64,000 bases of DNA from Trichomonas vaginalis G3 (Eukaryota; Parabasalia; Trichomonadida; Trichomonadidae). The first letter of the stretch is position 1, and each line of letters starts with the position of its first letter. Made by a program: the position numbers and the translations under genes. Below, piece after piece: positions 41,775 through 51,244 of this stretch. Below the pieces are notes generated by a model. That model saw only the letters and a program-made list of their open reading frames with translations. It had not been told where the DNA came from and made no database searches. The stretch is taken from the NCBI RefSeq assembly GCF_026262505.1, contig NC_067203.1, forward strand, positions 8,680,001 through 8,744,000, written 5' to 3'.

Positions 41775-44700
41775 CTAAAACTCGATATCAATTGGATGGA
41801 ACTTAGAAGAAGCCATTTTCACTTCCTTTGAGTAATTCTCACCAGACAAACTGTTCTTTGCCTTTCTTATCTTTGCCTGACTGATGTTCTTTCCGCTGAC
41901 TTTAGAAATTTCCTTTGACAAGTCATCAAAACTCAAATCAGAGTTCTTTTTCATGACGAAAACTTGTGTTCCGACTTTCACTTTGATGTAGATAGGATAT
42001 ATCTCAGAAGCTGTTGTACTTGAGTTCATTTCCTCTGCTTCTTGTATTTTGTCCTTGAATATTTGGTTCTGTGACTTCAAATCTTTCAATGTCGCGATCT
42101 TCCTCAAAATTACTCTCTTCTGGAATGTCGCAAGTCCTGATATATTGATTCCGAGTTCTTGTAACAATGGATCATTGTCTTCCGGTGATGGAGCTTTAGT
42201 TTGGATGTTAGAGCTACTTGGTGTCTTAGTTATTGTTTGTGTCCTTGTTTGTGGCTGTTGTTGTTCTTCTTTTGTTTTGATTTCTTGTGCTGCAAATTTC
42301 CTCAAAACAGCTGGAAGTTCTCGCGATGGAGATTTCTTGATCTCCGTGCCTTGTTTTGGTGGCTCTTCTTGTTTTGGCTGCTCAATCTTGACTTGCTCTG
42401 GTTCGGCTGGTTTTTCTTCTGGTTTTGGAGCTGATTCTGGTTTAATTTCCTCTTGTTTGGCTGGTTTTGGTGGTTCTTCGACTGGCTTTGGTTGTTCAAC
42501 TGGGTTTTGTGGCTTTTCTTCTGGTTTCGGAGCTGGTTCTGGTAATTTCGGTTTAATTTCTTCGGATTTAACTGGTTTAGGTGGTTCTTCGACTGGTTTC
42601 GGAACTGGTTTTGGTTGTTCGACTTGTTTCGGAGGTTCTGGTTCTTGTTTTGGAGCTGGTTCGGGTAATTTCGGTTTAATTTCCTCTTGTTTGGCTGGTT
42701 TTGGCTCTTCTTTTGGTTGTTCTTTGACTGGGGCTGGTTCTGGAGTTTTGACTGGTTGTGGTTTTGGTTCTTCTGGTTTTTGAGGAATTTCGACTTTTGG
42801 AGGTTCTTGTTTTGGCTCTTCTTTGGCAGGAACAACAATTTCCTCCTTTTCTTCCTCTGGCTGAGGAGGTTTAACAGGAACTGGAACTTCAATTTGTTCA
42901 TCTTGTTTTTGCTGGGGTTCTTCTGGTTTTTGAGGTTCCTTTGATGCAGGATGGCGATCGATGATCTCCTTGGCAGCGAATTTCCTTAGTACTGCCGGTA
43001 ATTCTTTTTGAGATGTCTGGATTTCTTTCTTTGGTTCCTCTTTAACAGGCTCTGGCTGTGGATCAGGCTTTGGCTCCTCTTTGACTGGTTCTAGAGCTGG
43101 TTTTTGGTCTTTTTCTTCCTGATATTGAGGAGTTGCCAATGTAGACTCAGTATCTTTGACCACGGTCTGAGGAACAGAGACTGTTTGCTCAATAGTAACT
43201 GTTTTGATGCCTTCCCAGTCAGAAGAAGTAGAATCTGATTCATCATCTGATCCAGCTTTCTTTGGAGCTTCAACTGGTATAGGAACCAATACTTCTTCGT
43301 TCTCTTCTTGTTGTTTCGGTATTTCTTTCTTCGTTTCTTCGACAGGAGGATTTGAATTTTCCGAAATAGCTTCTTTTTGTTGCGGAGCTGGAGTTTCGTC
43401 TGGTTTATAGTCAGTAGGAACAATAATTGGTGCAACAAGTGGTGATTCTACATTTGATTTCGAATCATCTGAAGATTCTGATTCATCTGCACTTGCATTG
43501 ACCGAATTAAATGATTCATTGTCAACATCTGACTGAGTTGTTGGCACCAAAGCTGGATTTGGTTCATTTCCTGGTTGAGATTGTGTTTCTTGAACGACAG
43601 GAACTTGTTTCGGAGCTTGCATGGTCTTGGATTTCTTCTTTACTGAGTGCATCAAGTTGCCGAACATCTCAGGAGTGACAACATTGTTGGTGAAGAAAGA
43701 TTTTCTGATAATTGTTCGAGAAAGGCTTCCTTTCTTGCAGAAATCTGGAATTTCTGTGGTGCAATTCTTCATTTCTGCTGTAAACTGTGCAGAGAAGATT
43801 GTTTGGAAGCCATCTTTCGTATCATCTCCACTTCCACCACCAATTATCCATAAACTGTCGACAGGACACTTCATCATGATGAAATCTGATACTTTACGTG
43901 GGAAATGTCCATGTAACGAGACTGCTTTTGCCACTTTTTCTTTGGTATTTATTATGATTGCTTCCTCTGGTGGTTTTCCTTCCTTGCAAGTACCACCAAA
44001 TACCATGATGCAGCTTCCCAAAGTAACTGTTGAGTGGCTGGCCCTTGGAGTGAAGTTGGAAAACGTAATTCCTGTTTGTCTCCAATAAATCTTATGTACA
44101 TCGAAGAAATGGACATCGTCGAAGTATTTCTCTTTGTTTCTGCCACCGATAACTACGAGTGTGTCTCCAATTAAAGTTGATGAATGATAAGCTCTTGGTT
44201 CTGGAGAGCCTTCGAATATGGCGGAGTGCCAGATGTTGCGGTCTATACTGAATACCATCATCAGATTTCGGAATTTGGAGCTCTTGTAACCGCCAAATAC
44301 GAAAATTCTGTTTTTAGAGGCATTCATCGTATGAGCGGATGTTCCAACAGGTGAGGATGCATGTTGTGACCATGTAGATGTAAGTAAGTTATACGACCAA
44401 AGATCTTTCGGATAGTCAAATTCGCCGCCATGGCCTCCGAAGATCCATAGAGAGTTATGGGCTATGACACAGCGTGCTTCGATACGAGGAGAAACAGGGG
44501 TATCGATTTTCGTAATTGTTTTCATGGCTGGTTTAATGAGATATAAAGAATTCGACATTGATCCGTCAACGTAACCGCCAAAGATGTAGATTGTGCCTTC
44601 GAACTCTTCGTAAGCGCATGATTTGAAGGTCGGAAGTTGGTTTCTGAGTGAAAGAGGAGTAAAAATCAAATCTCCATCCACTGGCTTTGGAATTTGGTTC

Positions 44701-46136
44701 TGGATTCTGGATGTAAATTCTTCGTATTGTGCCTGGTTCTGGAATTGTACGGTGACTTTGTCAGAAACGTTGCTATCGTTGTAGAATAAAATTTTATTTC
44801 CTTCTAAAGGATACATCCACATATCCTTTAGCATGGCATAGTATTGTACTGACTCACCCTTCTTTTCGATTATGTTAATAAGTATCAAATCCGTAAGAAG
44901 ATAAATTTTTGATTGCATTCCTTTAATTGTTACGTCCCATGTTACTTCTATCTGACGTGTTTCGGAGAAAATGATGAGAGACTTGGTCAATCTTCTCTCG
45001 AGTTCGATCATTTTCTGGTTTTGTTCAGCATGTTCTGCTTTTACTTCGATTTCACGCGTAACGAGGTCGATATATTCTTCAGAAGTGACCAAAAGTGGGT
45101 AGTCCGGGTGACATTTCGGAGTTTTCTTGAGAATTTCTCTAATTAACAAAATATATCTTGGCATACGCTGTACAGGAGTGATTAAACAAGATGCCAGTGT
45201 TTCGGCCTGGTTGAATGGGTTCTTAAGTTCGATTTCGTTCATCTTGTCATGGAGTTCCTGTTTCTTCATTCGCTCAGCGAGTAATGCCGTATGAACTTTG
45301 TAAGTTCCGATGTAGTACGAGCATGTCTTGAAGAATTCTGAGAAATTTAGAAGACATGTAGCGACTTGCGATGAGAATTTGTACCCGGCATTTTGAATTG
45401 AAGCGTAAAATCTGGAGTGGCAAGCTGAAATAACGGGGAAGTGCTTGAACATATCTTCTGTTTCTTCCTGGGTGAATAAGTTTCCGAGGAGAACATTTGG
45501 TTTCCAGAACTCTGTAAGTCGATTTAATGTATTTATGTATGTTAACTCTGTATCGGCCATTTCTTTTAATAGTTTACATCTGTGCTCGAAAATACCAAGC
45601 TCCTTCTGACCAAATACAGCCTTAAGTGTAAGCCTCGTTGTTTTCGCAGATTCAATGTATTCTAAAGCAGGCTTTGTTTTATCGATTGGTTCTCCGTTGA
45701 ATAGTAATTGTTCTTCTGTGTGAGGAACAATTAAAAATGAGTTAATAAGTTGCTCTAAATCGCCACCATTTTTATCCTTCATTTCTGCAAGCTTTATTGT
45801 TGATTCAAAATATGGAAAATCAACACCTTCCTGACCTTGAACATCGACATTAATTGTAATTGTATCCATTTCGTCCTTCGGGACAATTGCGACATATGGA
45901 TTTGTTCTTTCGAACTTTTCTGGTCTCTTTGTCGAGACTAACTCTGGGTACTTTTCAAGAAGATTTAAGTCTAAATCGAGTGGTATTCTGTAATTTGGAG
46001 TAACGATAGCTAAAATTTCATCTGTTAAGCCTAATTCACTAGAAATTTGCTGAACAGTTTTTCCGAGAGCAAATTGCTTGTTTCTGAGATCATTGGGTTT
46101 ACCTTTTCGAACAAAAATAATAAAATTCTGATTCAT
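41775..46136 (-). CDS. RhoGEF (DH-PH) protein with Kelch repeats and long Pro/Glu/Lys tail
   Basis: A 1453-residue protein from the ATG at 46136. Residues 1-175: two ubiquitin-like folds. About 180-375: a Dbl-homology domain with 'MADTELTYINTLNRL' and the hallmark 'SCLITPVQRMPRYILLIREI'. About 395-490: a PH domain. About 500-780: six Kelch blades ('CVIAHNSLWIFGGHGGE', 'SSTLIGDTLVVIGGRNKE'). About 830-1290: low-complexity tail of EEPKPEP-type repeats with two copies of ELPAVLRKFAA. The last 140 residues are again folded, with 'EIYPIYIKVKVGTQVFVMKK'. It should activate a Rho/Rac-type GTPase and so steer actin; the propeller and tail would recruit partners. DH-Kelch fusions are rare in animals but similar mixes occur in amoebae. 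It lies between inverted copies of the 590-bp element. Confidence 0.9.
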   Translation of the reverse strand: MNQNFIIFVRKGKPNDLRNKQFALGKTVQQISSELGLTDEILAIVTPNYRIPLDLDLNLLEKYPELVSTKRPEKFERTNPYVAIVPKDEMDTITINVDVQGQEGVDFPYFESTIKLAEMKDKNGGDLEQLINSFLIVPHTEEQLLFNGEPIDKTKPALEYIESAKTTRLTLKAVFGQKELGIFEHRCKLLKEMADTELTYINTLNRLTEFWKPNVLLGNLFTQEETEDMFKHFPVISACHSRFYASIQNAGYKFSSQVATCLLNFSEFFKTCSYYIGTYKVHTALLAERMKKQELHDKMNEIELKNPFNQAETLASCLITPVQRMPRYILLIREILKKTPKCHPDYPLLVTSEEYIDLVTREIEVKAEHAEQNQKMIELERRLTKSLIIFSETRQIEVTWDVTIKGMQSKIYLLTDLILINIIEKKGESVQYYAMLKDMWMYPLEGNKILFYNDSNVSDKVTVQFQNQAQYEEFTSRIQNQIPKPVDGDLIFTPLSLRNQLPTFKSCAYEEFEGTIYIFGGYVDGSMSNSLYLIKPAMKTITKIDTPVSPRIEARCVIAHNSLWIFGGHGGEFDYPKDLWSYNLLTSTWSQHASSPVGTSAHTMNASKNRIFVFGGYKSSKFRNLMMVFSIDRNIWHSAIFEGSPEPRAYHSSTLIGDTLVVIGGRNKEKYFDDVHFFDVHKIYWRQTGITFSNFTPRASHSTVTLGSCIMVFGGTCKEGKPPEEAIIINTKEKVAKAVSLHGHFPRKVSDFIMMKCPVDSLWIIGGGSGDDTKDGFQTIFSAQFTAEMKNCTTEIPDFCKKGSLSRTIIRKSFFTNNVVTPEMFGNLMHSVKKKSKTMQAPKQVPVVQETQSQPGNEPNPALVPTTQSDVDNESFNSVNASADESESSDDSKSNVESPLVAPIIVPTDYKPDETPAPQQKEAISENSNPPVEETKKEIPKQQEENEEVLVPIPVEAPKKAGSDDESDSTSSDWEGIKTVTIEQTVSVPQTVVKDTESTLATPQYQEEKDQKPALEPVKEEPKPDPQPEPVKEEPKKEIQTSQKELPAVLRKFAAKEIIDRHPASKEPQKPEEPQQKQDEQIEVPVPVKPPQPEEEKEEIVVPAKEEPKQEPPKVEIPQKPEEPKPQPVKTPEPAPVKEQPKEEPKPAKQEEIKPKLPEPAPKQEPEPPKQVEQPKPVPKPVEEPPKPVKSEEIKPKLPEPAPKPEEKPQNPVEQPKPVEEPPKPAKQEEIKPESAPKPEEKPAEPEQVKIEQPKQEEPPKQGTEIKKSPSRELPAVLRKFAAQEIKTKEEQQQPQTRTQTITKTPSSSNIQTKAPSPEDNDPLLQELGINISGLATFQKRVILRKIATLKDLKSQNQIFKDKIQEAEEMNSSTTASEIYPIYIKVKVGTQVFVMKKNSDLSFDDLSKEISKVSGKNISQAKIRKAKNSLSGENYSKEVKMASSKFHPIDIEF

Positions 46137-46270
46137 ATTAATTTAATAAAAAGGTGACGCTCTCAAAATTAACTGCAGAAAAATCCGATTTCTTATGTTC
46201 CACATTAGATTCATTTTTTGAAAAATGTTCAATATTTTTGATGACTATGAATGTCAGATTTTCATATCAC

Positions 46271-46872
46271 TTAAAGGTAACTAAACTCCTTTCGCCGATC
46301 CGATTTGCCCCATATTTAAAATATAGCTTGCATATGTAGAAGAAAAGCTAATTTTGAAGTACGCCCGAAATCCACCAACAGGATTTCGAGCTACTAAAAA
46401 GGTACTGTTAAATGTGATTTTTTTTTATAAAAAATTAAATTTATTTTAAGATCAGACTAAAAACTAATTTTATGGAAAATCTATATCGACAAATTTATTA
46501 GTTATTGGGTATATAGATTTTTTGATTATGGCGATTATGTCTGATATGCTTCCAATAAGCCAAAACAGTGTTTTGGGAGTGATTAAATACAAAAAAATCT
46601 GGCGATGCTTTACGTGGCAAATGGTCGAATGGTTATTACCCCTTACTATTGGTACCGGGGACGCTAGTTCGAAACCGATGCACTATATTTTTTTACAAAT
46701 GCGTTTATTAGGACAGGGTAAAGAAAGGTTGCCAATATAATATATTTAAATAAATACAACTAATCTAGCATAAAAAAACTATTGAATATTTGAATTCAAT
46801 AAAAATTTATATAAAATACATGTAAAGCATAAATTACTATATAAATCAAGCTGTATTTTGTTTTTATATAAA
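46271..46872 (+). repeat. ~600-bp dispersed element with tRNA-like core, right copy
   Basis: Bounded by a candidate 9-bp target duplication with one mismatch: TCATATCAC (46262-46270) and TTATATCAC (46873-46881). The tRNA-like part is at about 46612-46685: A-box-like TGGTCGAATGGTTA, B-box-like AGTTCGAAACC, and CCCC/GGGG pairing in place of an anticodon arm. Small ORFs across it (for example 46522-46740) are repeat sequence, not genes. Confidence 0.75.
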
Positions 46873-47887
46873 TTATATCACACCGCTTCTAGTAATTTTT
46901 AGCTTAAGCATATCATCGGCTAATTTTCAAAAAAAAGAATTTCAAATTTTAATCCAAATTCTTTTCTTAAAATTCACAATCAAATTACAGCTTATCTTTA
47001 ATAGTCTTATTCATTCTATGCTTTTTTTTCGGCTCCATAAAAGTCATAAATTTTTCCATCATAAATTTGTTAGAAATTGGGTTACCATTGCCAAACATTT
47101 GGATAGAAAAAGCCCAATAAATTATACCCAAAGCATCCAAACATGAAGATATCATATAAGAAATATAGTTTAATTCAGTAATTCCCTAAAATCTAAAATG
47201 TTTAAGAACGTTTGTTCAATATCTTACAATCTAATTCACAGATTTAGCATATGTACTACGTATCAAATATACAATGTGATCTCTCAATAAGCTTAGAAGG
47301 TTAATTATTAAAATTAAATAAAATTCTACAATTAGCGAAAAATAATACGGCAGATAATATGCTTATAGGTAAAGAAATTCAAAGAGCATTCCTTAAATTT
47401 TTTCGAAATTTATCAAAACTCGAAGGTAAATCATCGAGTGATATGCGAAAAAAACTTTTTTATTCTATTAATGATAATAAATATATTAGCCATATTAAAA
47501 CTTTTCATTTTTTAAAACTCATAGAAATACGTTTGATATTCTTCATTAAGAACATATAAAAACGAGTATAATTATCATAATCTGTTAATTTACAATATAA
47601 ATGCTTTTCTGCTTGTAGTAAATATCAAATAAGAAAATAATAACATTATAAATTTTTCAAATAAGAATATATTATCTAGCATCTAAGCATGAAGATATTT
47701 AGAATTTGGATATCTAAATTCTGCTTAGATTACTTTCAAAATATAAGTCAATAATCTTTGATTTTATTAAACGCTAATATTGGATAGTATATTTTCACAA
47801 TTTAATTGTAGTTAGATAAATGATAATTCATGTAACTCATTGATTTCGATCAAAAGTTATATTCACCTTGTTAAAAAAAAATAAAAA

Positions 47888-48153
47888 AAAACTGGGTGCT
47901 TACTGATTTGAACATATTGCCTTTGAACCCCACGACATAACCAGTAGGCTAAACGTACAGTGATTTTTTTTATAAATTCTAGTATAAAATACTTCCCGTA
48001 GGGCATTTGTTTAATTATTTCACATTCTGATGACATAATTTTTAATATCATAGATAATGAAAGCAAAAAATATATAAAAATCGACAAACATGGTATAATG
48101 AATTGAGAGTTTTACGTGTCAAAAAACACATTTCATACTGATTTCTATAAAAG
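47888..48153 (-). repeat. dispersed repeat with adjacent tRNA-like sequence
   Basis: 47984-48153 is the inverted partner of 38613-38781. Next to it, on the minus strand at about 47888-47962, is another tRNA-like stretch: A-box-like TAGCCTACTGGTTA and B-box-like TGTTCAAATCA, spaced as in a tRNA. The partner at 38.6 kb lacks this part, so it is either truncated or the tRNA-like piece is separate. 46873-47887 has no gene. Confidence 0.6.
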
Positions 48154-49364
48154 GTATCTTTATTATAGAAGTGTAAGCTATATCTGTTTGTTTTTTTATT
48201 ATAACAAATTCAAAATTCTCTTATAAGGACTAGATGAAATCTGTATTATTAAATCATTAGCTAAATGAAGATTCAAATAGAAAGTAAATATCAATTTATA
48301 TGATACTGAAACCAAATAGTTCTTTTAATAAAAGATAACACGCTGAAAATTATTGAGTATTTGCAAATCTCAAAAATCTATTGGTGAATTTGGCTCAACT
48401 TTTAAAATTATAACATCCATATCAAATCATAAAAGCAGACAAAAATTAAAGCCAAACCTATCGGCCAATTTTTTTTTGATATTTTGATTTTTGAGGTATA
48501 CTTTTAAAAATGGATTTAAAGCACTGATGAAAAAACATTAACTTCTGTCGTTATGATTATTGATTTAGACAATAATGATTTTAATCTTTGATTATCAAAA
48601 CACTAAAGTCATCTTTTTAACATTTGCTTGGTAGCATTAACTCAAGTCTAAAGTACTATTTTATGTGGCACTCTTAGAATTTTTGTATTCATTGTACACG
48701 CTGAAATAGTACCATTAAAGTTATGGCGGACTTTCAAAAAATAGTTTGGTCACCTTTTATCACTTTACCCGGATACAATATTTAATTTAACTTTCACTAA
48801 TATCATGATTCCTAATAAATTCCCCGCTTTTTGAGCTCGGGAACAAATCGATATGAGCAATGGACAATTGGAATTAATCACAAAAAATGGGAAATCTTCG
48901 AAATGAGTATAAGGTCATAATACTAATTCAATGAATGAATTAAAAGATAGAAATTGATTAATAATCTTCATTCGAATTATGACAATGCATTCAAATATAT
49001 GCATGATTCAATAGAAAGCATAAATAAATATATATGCATGAACCGAATTATCTATTGGGGTTGTAAACTCCGCCATGACATAGTACATTCAAAAACAATG
49101 TCATCGTTTAAATATCTATTAAAATCATGATTATGAGTTACAAATTGATAGGAAAATCTTTTTATTAGGATAATTGTTGATATAAAGCAATAATAATTAT
49201 TCAAATTTGATTTCTGTTCATTCTCAATTTGACAGTTCTTAGTCTCTACACTATTTCAATATAAGCTCCATTTTTAAACTGTTTTTAAAAATCGAGCATT
49301 GAAAAATGTGATGATTTTTTTTTTTTGTAAACTCAGAAAAAAAGTAAAAAAATATTGAATGTCT
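48154..49364. other. gene-free A+T-rich DNA
   Basis: About 1.2 kb with no ORF of note. No hairpin or repeat as clear as those on either side was seen. Confidence 0.4.
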
Positions 49365-49418
49365 TTAATGCAGCGCTTACCCCCATCTAACTTTAATTCA
49401 AATTTTAACAAAATATAA

Positions 49419-49457
49419 TCACTTTTGAGACGGAGCGAAGCGGAGTCTCAAAAGTGA
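49419..49457. other. 13-bp perfect hairpin with CG-rich loop
   Basis: TCACTTTTGAGAC (49419-49431) pairs with GTCTCAAAAGTGA (49445-49457); the 13-base loop is GGAGCGAAGCGGA. Loop resembles those of the hairpins at 14348 and 14419. Confidence 0.75.
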
Positions 49458-50204
49458 CTATATATTGGAATTCTTGCCTAATTCTAAATTTGTTGCTTTG
49501 AATGGATCGCAAAATTGAATCTACAAACCAGTTTAATTCAAAAAAGTCAGTGCTCTATCAGTCTTTTTGCTGTGCTTTTGAGCAATATATCAATGTTAGG
49601 CTATTCCAAGACCATACACTTAAAGTAGGCCAATTTTTCTAGGAAATTTCAGATCAAAATTATGAAATTTCTAAAATTTGGTTCTCTTTGACCAGAAATT
49701 ATTACTCTACTGCTCGATCTCTTGTATATGTATTACTTTTTTCTATTTCGTTTTTTGACTATAAATAATCGTTTTTCTCTTAATTTTCAATAGTTTAACC
49801 TTAAAGGTGCACTACGAGGATTAAAAGTTATCAATTTTTTCTGAGAGTTTTATCAAAAGTCTTATCCTCCTAAATCATAAAAGTTCATTTTTCATCTATA
49901 TTTTCTCAATCAATTTTAATTATAATCATAAATTTGATATGTGTGTTCATACTAGAATATGTCATAGAACTTTGAGCAGTATATCTTTTAGATTCATGAG
50001 CTTCGAATAAAAGATGAAAAATTTTGAAATTTTCATATTTTTTTCTCCAAATTTTATTTCTCGATAATTTGATCGAAATCATGTACTTTTCTTTATACCA
50101 ACAAAATTGTACATATATAAGGATGCTATATCCATCTTAAAATTCCAAAAATCTTCAATATTCGCAGACCAGGAAAAAGGAACTTTTTTGGGGGGCATTA
50201 TCAC

Positions 50205-50240
50205 TTTCGTCTGGAAAAAGTGTTACTTTTCCAGACGAAA
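50205..50240. other. 14-bp perfect hairpin of the AGACGACAAT family
   Basis: TTTCGTCTGGAAAA (50205-50218) pairs with TTTTCCAGACGAAA (50227-50240) over an 8-base loop. Bases 50227-50250 match the 30-bp tandem units at 5.7-5.8 kb. Confidence 0.75.
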
Positions 50241-51244
50241 ATAATAATCCTTCTTTTTTTATTTTTTTTTTATTTCGTGCACTACGAGGATATTTTTTTT
50301 CAAAAAATGAAAATTTCGACTTAAAAATTATAAAAATAGATTCTTCATTAAATGGCAATATATGAATCTTAGTTATTTTAGAGTAAAAAATTGAGAAGAA
50401 ATGTTTAAAATTGAATATGTTGTCAATTTAAAATCCATGTAATTTTGCTTATATCATAATGACAAATCAAATATCGAAATTTTAATTTTTTCTGATAAAA
50501 AATGTTAAGAAAAAATAATATATTTTAAAGTAACAATCATTGTTAATATCAAAACAGCAAGAATTTTTGAAAGAAGCACTTAAAAAAATTGAATTAAAAT
50601 TTGAAAAATAAAAGATGCTTGTTTTAAACAATAAGTTTATTCAGATGCAAGGTTTCTAGTATCATATCATATTTGATGTCAAAAAATATGAAATAAATTT
50701 ATGATTGTGAAATATGTCCAAGAATTTCAGCTTATTTTGAAGTTGTCAACGATATTCCACACATTCATATATATGAAAATATATTTACCGGTCGCTTATT
50801 GTGTCATTTTCGTTAAAATTCAGAAGATTAAAATTGCATTTTGAACTCTACATCATTTATTGCAAAATGAGATGCAGAATAAGAATTCACTCATATTATG
50901 GATATATTTAAGCTCAGGTTGATTTTTCATGAAATTTTTAGAGTTCGAAAGTTTACAAGGATTTTTTTTCGGAAAAAAAGGAGGATTTAAACAATTGAAT
51001 TGAAGACAATGTCATAGGGGCATAAGTACATCCTTATAAAAACCATATGACTTGAGCACTCTATCAAAAAGATTCTCAATGGAGGCCAAACAACGCTTCC
51101 TAACTTTCCTCCCTTTCCCATTCCACATGTTAAAGAAGTTTCGGCTTTTTGATTTATTACTTAAAAATTTATGCATTGGTTAATGATATCAAACATATTT
51201 ATCAATAAATAAAAAACAATACAAAAAAAAAAAAATATATTAAA

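Larger units (their letters stand above)
49365..51033. mobile_element. possible 1.7 kb element with ends like the TTAA family
   Basis: The left end (TGCAGCGCTTACCCCCATCT, from about 49369) and the inverted right end (GGATGTACTTATGCCCC read on the minus strand, ending about 51033 beside TTATAA) both resemble the ends of the 140-bp element at 38.2 kb; about 14 of 24 bases match each other. The flanking TTAA is not exact (TTTAAT/TTATAA). Inside is no transposase, but there are two repeats of GTGCACTACGAGGA (49806 and 50278) and two strong hairpins. Tentative. Confidence 0.4.

Noticed and set aside
42049-42944. Gly/Phe- and Trp-rich antisense ORFs over the RhoGEF tail
   Set aside because: Mirror images of EEPKP repeats on the coding strand.
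46612-46685. Genuine tRNA gene
   Set aside because: A- and B-box-like sequences are present, but the acceptor and T stems do not pair and the anticodon arm is the wrong size; tRNA-derived only.
46522-46740. 72-codon ORF
   Set aside because: Lies wholly in the dispersed repeat and covers its tRNA-like core; the other copy carries differences, so no protein is indicated.
47359-47559. 66-codon ORF in gene-free DNA
   Set aside because: Short, Lys/Phe/Ile-rich as expected from A+T-rich DNA, with no support from context.
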